From Astragalus membranaceus (taxonomy: Eukaryota; Streptophyta; Magnoliopsida; Fabales; Fabaceae), in the NCBI GenBank assembly GCA_039519185.1, contig CM076851.1:51442751-51506750 (forward strand): a stretch of 64,000 bases of DNA. Direction: 5' to 3'. Made by a program: the position numbers and the translations under genes. A model generated the notes under the pieces. The model was given only the letters and a program-made list of their open reading frames with translations. It ran no database searches and was not told where the DNA came from. Positions 34,399-44,664 of this stretch are shown here, piece after piece; the stretch's first letter is position 1; each line of letters starts with the position of its first letter.

Positions 34399-35592
34399 TT
34401 GTCGGCTGAAGACATGCCCGGGATTCCTCCTGAAGTCGCTTGCCACCACCTCGCCGTCCATCCCGATGCTAGGTGGGTCGCCCAAAAGAAAGGGGCTCAG
34501 AGTGGAGAGAAAGCAGTTGCTACTGCCAAAGCGGTAGAGGATTTAATTAAAGCAAAGTTTGTATCAGAAGTCAAGTACACAACTTGGCTCTCCAACCCTA
34601 TACTTGTTAAGAAAAGTAATGGAAAATGGCGAATGTGCGTTGATTATACCGATCTTAATAAAGCCTGTCCTAAGGACGTCTTTCCTGTCCCAAGCATTGA
34701 TCGCCTCGTCGACAACGCTTCAGGTTTTCCTTTACTGTCTTTTACAGATGCATACTCTGGTTATAATCAAATCGCGATGTCCCCCACCCCCCCCCCCCCC
34801 CCCGATCAAGAAAAAACCGCCTTCATGACTGACCGCGGTAATTTCGCATATCGGGTTATGCCTCTCGGTTTGAAAAACGCCAGAGCCACATACCAGAGAA
34901 TGATGACCAAGGTCTTTCAGAAACAAATCGGTCGCATCGTTGAGGTCTATCTCGACGATATGATCGCAAAAAGTGAAAAGGAGAGCATCCATATTACCGA
35001 CCTCAAAGAAATCTTTGTCGAGATCAGGAAAAATAGCTTGAGGTTAACCCCGGAAAAATGCACCTTCGGGGTCCGAGCTGGAAAGTTCCTCGGGTTCTAT
35101 TTGACTGAACGGGGAATTGAGGCTAACCCGGACAAGTGTCGATCAGTGACCGAGATGCGGACACCGACCTCAAAGAAAGAAGTCCAAAAACTCAATGGCA
35201 TGATCGCCGCTTTATCCCATTTTATTTCAAACGCGGCATTCAAGTCACTCCCGTTGTTTAAGTTACTCAAGAAGGAAGAAGAAGAATTCAAATGGACTCT
35301 TGAGCAGGAAGAGGCCCTCAACCAGCTCAAGAAAGCACTCTCCGAGCCTCCGATCCTCACCCGTCCGAATAAAGGGGAAACCTTACACTTATACTTGGCA
35401 GTCTCAGAGGAAGCTTTAGGCGTTGTTAAGGTCCGGGACACGGAGGCCGGACAGAGCTCGGTCTACTTTGCGAGTAAAGCCCTGCAAGGCCCTGAAAGTC
35501 GTTATCAGAAAGTTGAGAAAATCGCACTTGCCTTGATCATCGCAGCTCGCCGCCTCCGACCTTATTTCGTGGCTCGTCGGGTGGTGGTGTGA
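34399..35592 (+). pseudogene. reverse transcriptase and start of RNase H, element F
   Basis: 397 codons. DMPGIPPEVACHHLAV opens the domain. NGKWRMCVDYTDLNKACPKD, FTDAYSGYNQIAM and TDRGNFAYRVMPLGLKNA are conserved blocks. The catalytic YLDD is at 34948-34959. The RNase H part shows LYLAVSEEALG and VYFASKAL, then YQKVEKIALALIIAARRLRPYF, and stops. A poly-C run at about 34785-34803 adds prolines between NQIAM and DQEKTAF, where relatives have a short HPxDQEKT loop. Confidence 0.93.
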
Positions 35593-36009
35593 TCTAAAGG
35601 GCGGATGTCTTATCCAAACTTGCTAGCACTAAAGTTCCCGGTAATGACCGATATGTTATCCAAGAAGTACTCCGCAAGCCCATTGTCCACCTGGATTCGG
35701 AATTCAACTTCCATATGCGCAATTGAAGAAAGCCAGAGCTGGATCACTACGATATTAGAGTATATTGAGTCGGGAGCCGAGCCTCCAGACTCCCAAGAAG
35801 CTAATATCGTCAGAAGAAGAGCCTCTGCTTTCTCCGCAATAGATGGAATCCTCTACAGGAGGAGCCTCTCCTCCCCGTTGTTGAAATACATCGAAGGGGA
35901 AGAGGCAAACTACGTGTAAGCTGAAATCCATGAAGGCATTTGTGTACAACACCTCGGAGCTCGATCTTTAGCTCGGAAGGCCCTGCGAGCGGGGTATTAT
36001 TGGCCGACC
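35593..36009 (+). pseudogene. junction after deletion, then integrase zinc-binding region
   Basis: Right after the RNase H break one frame reads ADVLSKLASTKVPGNDR, the linker that normally lies at the end of the second RNase H of Tat elements. The C-terminal part of RNase H and the second RNase H are therefore missing. At about 35680-35925 the integrase N-terminal linker is readable, with a stop in AN-YV*AEIHEG. EIHEG, QHLGARS and CKKCQ (up to 36050) are the HHCC zinc ligands. Confidence 0.8.
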
Positions 36010-36492
36010 ATGGAGAACGATGCTAAAAATCATGTTAAGAGATGCAAAAAATGTCAAATCCATGCCAATGTCCATGTAGCCCCAACTAACGAGCTTACCA
36101 GTCTGTCCTCCACATGGCCATTCGCATGGTGTGGGATAGATCTTCTAGGTCCGTTCTCCACCGCACCAGGCCAGCTCAAATACTTAATTGTAGCAATAGA
36201 CTATTTCAGCAAATGGATCGAAGCTGAGCCATTGACCACCATCAATGCAAGAAACTGCATAAAATTCTTTAAAAAGAACATCATGAGCAGATTCGGGAAC
36301 CCCGAGGTTGTCATAACTGACAACGGTACTCAATTCGCATACAAAGGTTTTAGAAAACTAATGTCATATCTTAAAATCAAGCATCGCTTTACCTCGGTAG
36401 AGCATCCACAAACCAACGGGCAAATCGAGGCAGCTAACAAAGTGCTTCTCAATGGCTTAAAGAAGCGGCTTGACGATGCTAAAGGAAACTAG
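36010..36492 (+). pseudogene. integrase core of element F
   Basis: 160 codons with an undamaged catalytic triad: Asp in GIDLLGPF (36139-36141), Asp in ITDNGTQF (36319-36321) and Glu in GQIEAANK (36427-36429). The last two are separated by 35 residues, the D,D(35)E spacing of retroviral-type integrases. The frame ends with a TAG near 36490. Integrase inserts the element DNA into the chromosome and makes the 5-bp target duplication seen here. Confidence 0.95.
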
Positions 36493-36588
36493 GCGGAGGA
36501 ACTACCTTACGTCTTATGGGCTTACAGGACCACCCCTCAAAGCTCTACAGGAGAAACGCCGTTCCGGCTCTCCTATGACAATCCGGGG

Positions 36589-36646
36589 AGTTAAGCTGGA
36601 GAACAGCAAAAGTGGAAATCGGGAAGTTAAGCTGGAGAACAGCAAA
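36589..36646 (+). repeat. 36-bp internal duplication in the integrase region
   Basis: AGTTAAGCTGGAGAACAGCA occurs at 36589 and again at 36625. It disrupts the integrase C-terminal coding sequence. Confidence 0.85.
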
Positions 36647-36659
36647 TCCAAAATCCCAG

Positions 36660-37061
36660 CAAGACAATAACTAGGCCTTAAGAGAAGAGCTCGATCTCAT
36701 CGATGAGATCCGAAGCAAGGCTTCATTCAAAGAAACCGTCCTTAAGCAAAGGGTGGAAACCCGATACAACGCTAAAGTCGTCCCCATAGATTTTGAAGTC
36801 GGTAACCTGGTTCTCCGCCGGGCCGACGTTGTCTTGAAAAACACAGCTCAAGGGAAGCTCGCGCCAAATTGGGAAGGACCTTACCGTGTTATATCTAAGA
36901 CTGGTAAGGGTGCTTTCCAATTGGAAACTTTAGAAGGAAAGGCGATTCCCCGGACTTGGAATGCCATGAAGCTCAGGAGTTACTTTGTTCAAAATTCCTG
37001 TATTGGGTCTAAAGGCATCATATGCGCCGACCCTGTGAACGGTTTTTTATTCCAAATATAA
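36660..37061 (+). pseudogene. integrase C-terminal domain of element F
   Basis: VETRYNAKVVPIDFEVGNLV, then LAPNWEGPYRV and AFQLETLEGKAIPRTWNAMK are the C-terminal DNA-binding domain of Gypsy integrases. No chromodomain is present, consistent with the Tat lineage. It is separated from the core by stops and the small duplication. Confidence 0.88.
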
Positions 37062-37207
37062 ATCAGATAGGAGACTTTGCCTACTTCCAAACTACTTATT
37101 TCGCGGTTCGCTTCGTCAAAGCTATTTTGGACAAAGTTTCTTCCTTCGAAAGGGACGATCCGGGATTTATCGATGGATCTCCCAAAGCAACCGAGATAAT
37201 CGTAATC

Positions 37208-37560
37208 CTTAGGGACGAGTTCAATCCGGGCCGAGTCCTGGTAAACTGTTCCAAAGGACATTACGGTCTTTAGGATTCAATCCTCAAAATGGCCTTCGGC
37301 CAATGCTGCCGAAACCCCTAAAGGACGAGTTCAATCTGGACCGAGTCCCGGTAAACTGTCCTTAGGACGACGTATATGACTTGTAAAATAAATGCAATCA
37401 TTCGAGCATACGAGGTCTCTAGGATTCAATCCTCAAAACGACCCTTTGCTTAAGGATAGTTCGATCTGGGGAGAGTCCCGGTAAATTGTCCTTAGGACGA
37501 CGTATATGACTTGTAAAGTAAATACAATCGTAAACACATTCAAGCAAAAACCGATTAAAT
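37208..37560 (+). repeat. tandem repeats of about 125 bp in the 3' region of F
   Basis: Three imperfect copies begin near 37209, 37319 and 37451. Each contains GAGTTCAATC or GTTCGATCT, GGTAAACTGT and TTAGGACGACGTATATGACT (the last two copies). They lie between integrase and the antisense ORF. Confidence 0.85.
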
Positions 37561-37711
37561 TGCAGATCATTACAAAACAACCCCGGATACGGCCGGTTCC
37601 TAAAAGTTTCAGAATACTGATCTGTTACAAAAAATTGGTATTACTTCAAAGTTCCGGGCTTATGCACGATCTTCTCTGTATAAACCCAGAACTCTTGCAA
37701 AAAGTTGAGCA

Positions 37712-38195
37712 CTAAAAACAAACTAGATCAAGCGTCGGATGAAGGATAGACAACGGTCCTCTCCTTGGTGTTTTGGTTGACCTTGACAATCCGACCCTCT
37801 TCCTCCTCGTTGTCCACATGAAAAACCTCCCTATCAAGGGTAACTGAGGGGTAGACAAAAGCCACATGCTGAAGAGCTTTATCATAACCTTCCCCGGCCA
37901 TTTCAAGAGCGAGCTTGGCTGCTCTGGCCGCCACAGCTTTAGATTTATTCAGTTCAGCTTCAAGCACGGCAATCCGGCCTTAAGGGTCCAAACATGATTC
38001 CGCCTTTCCTTCTTAAGCTTTCTTCAAAGCATCTTCAAGTTCGGTCACCCGACTCTCAAGGGTCAGAATTTTCTCTTTAGCCTGATTTTCTGAAGCTTCT
38101 AACTCTTTGACCCGAAGGGCCAAATCTTCAGCTCGGCTCTTGGCGGAATCCCTCGCAGTTTTTAGCTCATCCCTATCATGCTGCAGATTGGTAAG
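37712..38195 (-). pseudogene. antisense ORF of element F, 3' part (coiled coil)
   Basis: The minus strand reads MLEAELNKSKAVAARAAKLA, then a short C-terminal tail ending at 37728. Upstream, further Leu/Glu/Lys heptad-like sequence runs to 38195, where the gag-only Sirevirus derivative is inserted (TSD GTAAG). The gene continues at 50545. Together they form a long antisense gene, known from other Tat elements. Confidence 0.75.
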
Positions 38196-39123
38196 TGTTG
38201 GACTATAGGATAACCTTAGAGGGGGGTAAATAAGGTTATATGCTAATAATGATTTCTTTTCGATTTTTAGACAATGCCAATTTAAATTAAATGCAGAAAA
38301 TAGAATTTAAACTATATGCACTATCCTAAGCACGCTATAGGTATGACGGATCTAGATACGGTGATATATTAAGCTAACTATGCTATGATTGGTTTTAACA
38401 CTAAGCAGATATTTGCATGTAGCGTAATATAACAATAGACGTATATAAATGACAAACAAAGTAAAAGAGTAGGGATAGAGATACACCGTAATTTTTATGA
38501 GGTTCGGGATAAAAGCCCTACGTCCTCGGCCTCCGGCTTTGCAACCTTTGGACTTGATAACAACCACTATATGGGAAGAACCTCTTCAATGTTTACAAGC
38601 AAGCAACTTCCCTATAGCTAATCTCAATTAATCGTAATAGAGAACCTAAGCACACGGCTAAGGATTTCACAACCACTTCAATCTCCTGATTGAACGACCC
38701 AAGAGCACCTCCCAGGATTTCAAACCAACCCAATCTCCCCGATTGAGAGACCCAAGAACACTTCCCAGGATTTCAAACCAACTCAATCTCCCCGATTGAG
38801 AGACCCAAGAACATTTCCCAGGATTTCAAAAACCGCTTCAATCTCCTGATTGAACGACCCAAGAATACTTCCCAGGATTTCGCAATAACCTCAAAATAGA
38901 AGATTACAAGTGAGAACCTATGATCCAATCACTTCAGACAGTATGACAATATAGTAACTGAGAGAGATGAGTGATTTGGAAAATAGAAGAGCTTTAAAAG
39001 ATATGAAAATGAAAAGCTCTTTTTTTTTTCTCTTTTCTCAGATCTAGAAAGTGTATGTGAGAACTAGAGAAGATGTAGTGTATTGTAGTTTTGAGGTGTG
39101 TTGAAATGAGAATCACACCTGCC

Positions 39124-39131
39124 TATTTATA
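39124..39131 (-). promoter_or_regulatory. TATA box, left LTR
   Basis: TATAAATA on the minus strand within GCCTATAAATAGGC, just downstream of the palindrome array. Confidence 0.75.
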
Positions 39132-39170
39132 GGCTTAGGAAAATGATAGGATTCATAAATGTTGCATAAG

Positions 39171-39561
39171 AATCGATTCATGAGTGATGTCAAAATATAG
39201 TATAATCGATTCTTTATTTTTAGAAAACAAAGGAATCGATTCCTTGGCCTTTAGAAATTAGTAAGAATCGATTCTTGGACATCCTGAATGTGCTAAGAAT
39301 CGATTTCAAGCTTTGTTAAAATAAGGAGGAATCGATTCATGGCCTATAGAAGAGCTTGAAAATCGATTTCATGGTCTTTTGAAAATGAAGGAAAACGATT
39401 CTTGGCTTTGGCTTAAGTATATGTGCAAATCAATTTCATGCTTTAACATATGATTAAGAAATCGATTCTTGGCCTTTAAGAGAGCTTGAAAATCGATTTC
39501 ATGGCCTTTAGAAAATACTATAAATCGATTCTTGGCCTTTGGTGCATAATAGAAATCGATT
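39171..39561 (-). repeat. AATCGATT palindrome array, left LTR
   Basis: Eleven exact copies from 39171 to 39554. Two further positions are mutated: AAACGATT (about 39392) and AATCAATT (about 39427). Spacing is 27-36 bp. The right LTR has intact AATCGATT at both mutated positions. Confidence 0.95.
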
Positions 39562-39604
39562 CTTGCTTTCCACAAAAATGTTTTTAGGTTTAGGTGCCAC
39601 CTTA

Positions 39605-40260
39605 CACTACTAGAAAAACACTTTTTAGCGTCGGCCAAAAGCCCACGCTAATAGGCCAAAAGCGGACGCTAACTGTGAATTAGCGTCGGGTTAGCGTCGG
39701 CCACGTATCGACGCTAAAATGTTCGAAGGTAATTTTAGCGTCCCGTTAATTTAGCCGACGCTAAAGCTGACGCTAACATTTGGACTGACGCTACAAAGTC
39801 AACTACTAGAAAAACAGTTTTTAGCGTCGGCCAAAAGCCCACGCTAATAGGCCAAAAGCGGACGCTAACTGTGAATTAGCGTCGGGTTAGCGTCGGCCAC
39901 GTATCGACGCTAAAATGTTCGAAGGTAATTTTAGCGTCCCGTTAATTTAGCCGACGCTAATTTTAGCGTGGGCCTGGCCGACGCTAAAGCTGACGCTAAC
40001 ATTTGGACCGACGCTACAAAGTCAACTAAATTTAGTCAACGAAATCATTAGCGTCGGCCTGGCCGACGCTATTTAGTCAACGAAACAGGGTCAATAAAAG
40101 CATTTGCGTCGGCCTGGCCGACGCTATTTAGTCAACCAAAATAGTCAACCAAAATAGTCAACCAATTAAATTGCGTCCACGAAGCCGGCGCTAAAATGCA
40201 TCTTTGTTAGCGTCGGAATGGCCGACGCTAAATTTGGTTGTTTTTTTGTAAAGAATAATA
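39605..40260. repeat. left subterminal region of CACTA E with duplicated end
   Basis: The first 200 bp (ACTACTAGAAAAACA, then TTTTTAGCGTCGGCC) are repeated almost exactly from about 39804. The second copy has an extra 20-bp TTTTAGCGTGGGCCTGGCCG segment. More TAGCGTCGG motifs run to 40235. Confidence 0.92.
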
Positions 40261-40563
40261 TAATTGTCCTAATGCTTTTTACCCTGTACCCTGTGTCTTT
40301 ACTACCACCACTACTCCTAAAGAATTTTTAATACAATCATCCAGCATACCATATCAAAATGCTTAATACCATAAAACAAAATATTCTTAAAACAACAAAA
40401 TATAACATGCATTCAAAATTTTCATTAACAATTCACATGCATTCAAAAATATCAAAAATCACAATTTCTATACTCTTAACACTATAAGCATTTTTATAGT
40501 TTAGTTTCATTTCAATTTTCAATTCCTAAGATCTCTAGAATCTAAAATAATATACATTGTAAC
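40261..40563. other. AT-rich internal sequence of CACTA E
   Basis: No coding sequence. In element B the Transposase_24-like exon lies in the corresponding place, so it has probably been deleted here. Confidence 0.5.
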
Positions 40564-41016
40564 TTACCCTTTAGCGAAAGGTCGTACAATGACCTTCCCA
40601 TCTCTTCTTGGCACGGGAGGAGGAACTGGCCCTTCACCCACCTCATCTTCATCCTCTTCGTCGTGGTCCTCATCTTCATCATCTTCATCGGGCACATCTT
40701 TTGCTACCGGAGCCTCATGTGGGGTATGTTGTGAAGAGGCACCCATGGTTTGAAGGTTTATACTTGGATTTGGCATAAACACGAATGCCTCGGGGGTAGA
40801 GGCATAGATGGGTGATGGAGTCTCAGCAGGTGCCACAATGTTGTTGGTCGGTGCGGGAGGTTCATTAGGGGGTGGAGATGATCGGCCAAGTGACCTAGTG
40901 TTAGACAAGTTTCGCCGGATGGCATTCTGCTGCCCAAGTTTGCCCGGTTGTATCATCCTTGGCTTGCCCCTAGTAGGATGGGCCTTTTGCTTGCCATTGC
41001 CACCTCTGTTATTCAT
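40564..41016 (-). CDS. CACTA E second protein, first exon only
   Basis: 150 codons: a basic N-terminus (MNNRGGNGKQKAHPTRGKPR), a Pro-rich middle and a strongly acidic Asp/Glu stretch before PPPVPRRDGKVIVRPFAKG. The reading frame ends within AAAGG|GTAAGTTAC, a good splice donor, so it is a first exon whose partner is missing. By position it corresponds to 14290-14802 in element B. The product would be the TNPA-like accessory protein. No DNA-binding domain remains. Confidence 0.55.
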   Translation of the reverse strand: MNNRGGNGKQKAHPTRGKPRMIQPGKLGQQNAIRRNLSNTRSLGRSSPPPNEPPAPTNNIVAPAETPSPIYASTPEAFVFMPNPSINLQTMGASSQHTPHEAPVAKDVPDEDDEDEDHDEEDEDEVGEGPVPPPVPRRDGKVIVRPFAKG

Positions 41017-41269
41017 CTGTGCTCATAAAATACAAAATGCATTACAATACAAAATAGAAATAAGATATATGTTTCACACAAGTGATAGAACAAGTGCAAT
41101 AATAAATACTTATATAATGAAGAGACACAAAAGTTCCTTAGTCTATCTCAAAAGCATTGTGCAATACAAAATACTTATATAATAAAATTCTGAATTTAAG
41201 TACACCAAGTAGTCTTAATCATGATAGTGCACTAATGTGCAATACAAAGTACTATAATAAAATACATCC

Positions 41270-41990
41270 TCAATCATTGTGAGGCGAATGATCAAAAATC
41301 TCTTCGAACACATCTACTTGTGAGTCGTCACGTAAACAAGATATTGATTCAATTTCTGCAATAGGGAGAACAGGTGACATCCCATCAGACTGATAAGCCA
41401 TTTCATCCTCCGTGTTGTCAATCTCCAAATGACCCCTTGGTTTTGTGGTGATTGCCGCACACCATCCACGCATATCTCTACACATTTCTGGATAGGGAAC
41501 GAAATACACTTGTCTTGCTTTTTGCGCAAGGATAAAAGGATCGTAAAGACTATAACGCTTATCCATTTTAATATCCACAATTTTATAATGTGGATGAACC
41601 TTTGTGCCCTTATTTTTTGTTGGGTCAAACCATTCACAATAAAATAGTGCAATCTTGTCCTTCAGACCAAAGTAATCTACTTCAAAGATATGGTTGATTG
41701 TGCCATAATAATCATCTTCTCTTCCTTCATTCAGACCCTTTACGTGCACCCCACAATTGACAGTTTTTTTACCAATGCTCCAGGCCTTAGTATGAAACTT
41801 GTACCCATTGACAAAGTACATGTTCCATGACATTGCCATTGATGAAGGACCGCGAGATAGTGCCCTTATGTCTTTATTGGCCACTCCATTCGCCTCCTCA
41901 TCTACATATGCCTTTAGCCATATGGGAAACTCTGAAAATATACGTCCATATGCGTCTTCTCCATTGATCGAGTGGTTCTCCAAGAAAGTG
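41270..41990 (-). CDS. CACTA E transposase, DUF4216 exon
   Basis: From a likely acceptor TGTCAG at 41991 the exon reads TFLENHSINGEDAYGRIF, MYFVNGYKFHTKAW, GVHVKGLNEGREDDYYGT, LFYCEWFDP, MDKRYSLYDPFI and QVYFVPYP, the DUF4216 pattern. It ends at a TGA after FDHSPHND. The 85-bp intron before it (41991-42075) has GTAAGT and CAG ends and joins in frame with the previous exon. Confidence 0.88.
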
Positions 41991-42075
41991 CTGACATCAA
42001 TCACATAATTCATAAGTCAATATAGGTTATGATGGGTATCAAACTCATGATTGATGTGTAATGAAGGATACTTAC

Positions 42076-42387
42076 TCAAGATATGGTTTGATCTCATCAC
42101 AGTTAATTAAGACATGCACATGAGCAGATTGCCACTCCTTATCTAATACATACTGTTTTCTTGGCTTCCCACTCGGTCGACCACTTTTGTGTAGGATGGA
42201 CAGTGTAGGTTGGATGTCATCACATTCCAAACGATTATTGTTGCTTAAACTTGAGGTTGCCAACACATCGAATGAGTTGAAATAATGAGAACAAAAATAA
42301 GTTGTCTCACGTTGTATATAGTCAGCACATACGGAACCTTCAACCCTAGCCTTATTTGTCACTGCTCACTTTGAGACTCTCATACAT
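42076..42387 (-). pseudogene. CACTA E transposase exon (after DUF4218)
   Basis: From acceptor GTGCAG the exon reads RCMRVSK, a TGA, then VTNKARVEGSVCADYIQRE, YFCSHYF and HVHVLINCDEIKPYLE up to donor GA|GTAAGT. The single TGA in frame is a nonsense mutation. The 76-bp intron before it is 42388-42463 (GTAATT...CAG). Confidence 0.85.
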
Positions 42388-42463
42388 CTGCACATTCAAT
42401 CATTCCATGTCTATTAAGTTACAATAAACATGTAACCGTTAAAAAAACAACCACAACAATTAC

Positions 42464-43971
42464 CTTTCAAATGGATACATCCAACGGTAATGTACGGGAC
42501 CACCTAGCATTGCTTCATTGGCAAGATGGATTGGAAGATGCTCCATTGAGTCAAAGAAACCCGGTGGGAAAATCCTTTCTAACTTGCATATGATAATTGG
42601 AATGTTTTCATCCAACTTAACTAAGTCGTCCATCCTCAACGTATTGGAACAAAGATCCTTGAAGAATCGACTTAGCTCAGTTAATGGTTTCCAAACAAAT
42701 TTTGGCAAGGAACGAAATGCAATTGGGAGTAAACACTCCATGAAGACATGACAGTCGTGGCTCTTCATCCCATGCATTGTGCCTTTTTCGACATCCGCAC
42801 ACCTAGAAAGGTTTGAAGCATAGCCATCAGGCATTCTAAGTTCCTTAAGCCATTTACAAACCAGCTTTGCATCAGATGATGTCAAAGTGTAACTTGCCTT
42901 TGGTTTACCCATCTTTCCGTTAGATAAGGTTTGCATCTCCAAGTCCCCACGACAACATAATAAAGACAAGTCTTTTCTTGCCTTTTCATTATCTTTTGTT
43001 TGGCCTTTAATATTCATGACAGTCTTAAATATATTGTCGAAGAAATTTTTCTCTATGTGCATCACATCAAGGTTGTGCCTTAACAAATTATCCTTCCAAT
43101 ATGGAAGATCCCAAAAAATACTTCTTTTAGTCCAATTATGACCAACTCCATACCCATCAAATCTCTTTTTCCAACCAATCTCAGTCACCTTTGGGAAACC
43201 ACTTACCATCTCCAATACATCTTGCCCTGTGTAAATATAAGGTCGACCGTCTTTCTCATCCCTGTTTTTTGTAAATCTTCTTTTACTTCTTCTAAAAGAG
43301 TGATTTTCTGGCAAGAATCGACGATGACAATCAAACCATGAATTCTTCCCGCCATATTTTAAGGTGAAAGCTTTTGTGTCTTCCATACAATGAGGGCATG
43401 CCAGCTTTCCTTGTGTTCCCCATCCAGATAACATACCATAGGCCGAAAAATCATTGATTGTCCACATCAAGCATGCTTTCATGATGAAGTTTTGTTTTGT
43501 GGATATATCATAGGTCAAAATTCCATTAGACCACAATCGTTGCAGATCATCAATCAATGGTTGCAAGAAAACATCTATCTTTACTTTAGGGTTACGAGGT
43601 CCAGGTATGAGACAAGTCAAAAACAGGTATGGTTTGGTCATGCACATTTCGGGGGGAAGATTGTAAGGGGTAACTATTATCGGCCAACAAGAGTATGGAG
43701 AAGCAGAGGCTTGAATGTAAGGATTAAATCCATCTGAACACAGACCTAGCCTTACATTTCTAGGCTCAGTAGCAAATTCGGGATATACATCATCAAAGTG
43801 TTTCCATGCTTTTCCATCGGACGGATGTCGAAGGACGTTTGAGCTCTTTCTGTTTTCGTGATGCCATCTCATTCCAGTTGCAGACTCGGGTGATGTATAT
43901 AGTCTTTGTAATCTGTGAATGATAGGGAAATAGAACATTCTCTTCACTGGGACATCTTTGTACTTTCCCAT
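42464..43971 (-). CDS. CACTA E transposase core (Transposase_21 and DUF4218)
   Basis: About 500 uninterrupted codons. The Transposase_21 part includes IIHRLQRLYTSPESA, MRWH, RNVRLGLCSDGFNPY, CWPIIVTPYNLPPEMCMT, KLACPHCMEDTKAF and NLDVMHIEKNFFDNI. The DUF4218 part includes MHGMKSHDCHVFMECLL and HLANEAMLGGPVHYRWMYPFE. CACTA transposases cut at the CACTA ends and make 3-bp target duplications. The Asp in SDGFNPY is probably one of the catalytic residues. The exon ends at a good donor, AG|GTAATTG. Confidence 0.93.
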
Positions 43972-44009
43972 ACCAATCCTACGAGGAACCTAGGAGCATG
44001 ACAAATTTT

Positions 44010-44257
44010 TCACTCAGATAACTTGCTATCATCCTTGTAATATAACATACAACCTACCTCACAACAATCAATCTGCTCAACCTTCAGCCCTAACTTAGAC
44101 ACCAACTGTGATGCTTGGTAATAGTTCTTGGGCAAGCATTCTTGAACTGGACATACACTATTAAGCATATGAGCAACAAAATCTATACCTTTTTGTGGAA
44201 TATGCCAATTAGTCCTAATTGCCAGAAGTTGAACAGATATTGACAATATTGACAATA
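44010..44257 (-). pseudogene. CACTA E transposase, linker with frameshift
   Basis: AHMLNSVCPVQECLPKNYYQ, then LGLKVEQIDCCEVGCMLYY matches the segment before Transposase_21 in other CACTA proteins. It is in a different frame from the N-terminal exon and from the core, so small indels separate it on both sides. A 9-bp duplication (ATTGACAAT) lies at the left break. Confidence 0.8.
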
Positions 44258-44664
44258 TAGACTTCGTTGGGAAACTCATCCTCACGAGGGACATCTTCAT
44301 CTTCATACGGCCTAAAAACATCAAGCACCATCTGATTTATTGAATCAAAATGGTCGTCCTGATGCACATGCCCACTACTATTCGAACCACCCCTTGTATC
44401 AAGATCGTGGTTCACTTCTCCGTGTTCAGTCCAAATCCAATAGCCTGGTTGAAATCCATGTCGGTACAAGTGAAGCCTAACATTAGTTGGCGTAGATTTC
44501 TTCCTACACTTGCATTTTCTACACGGACAACTTATCCCTCCGTCAGATATATAAATGGGTAGCTTCCTGGCCCTCTTCACAAAGTTTTTAACACCATGAA
44601 CAAACTCTTTTTTCAAGCCGTGCCTATTAGCATTTGTCCTATTATACATCCAAGTACGATCCAT
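44215..44664 (-). CDS. CACTA E transposase N-terminus (Transpos_assoc)
   Basis: It starts MDRTWMYNRTNANRHGLKK. CPCRKCKCRKK is the Cys cluster and HLYRHGFQPGYWIWTEHGE the conserved end of the transposase-associated domain. An acidic linker follows before the frameshift. The start Met is preceded by a GA-rich leader, as in element B. Confidence 0.88.
   Translation of the reverse strand: MDRTWMYNRTNANRHGLKKEFVHGVKNFVKRARKLPIYISDGGISCPCRKCKCRKKSTPTNVRLHLYRHGFQPGYWIWTEHGEVNHDLDTRGGSNSSGHVHQDDHFDSINQMVLDVFRPYEDEDVPREDEFPNEVYIVNIVNICSTSGN

Larger units (their letters stand above)
38196..39604 (-). repeat. 3' LTR of the gag-only element, part 1
   Basis: Starts TGTTGGACTATAGG in plus reading. It contains four copies of a unit of about 58 bp at 38680-38885 (CAATCTCC..GATTGA and CCCAGGATTTC in each). 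The LTR continues at 45873 after CACTA E. Confidence 0.92.

Noticed and set aside
39171..39561. CRISPR-like array of short repeats and spacers
   Set aside because: The repeat is only 8 bp, spacing varies, it lies in a plant LTR and occurs in every LTR of the group. It is not a CRISPR array.
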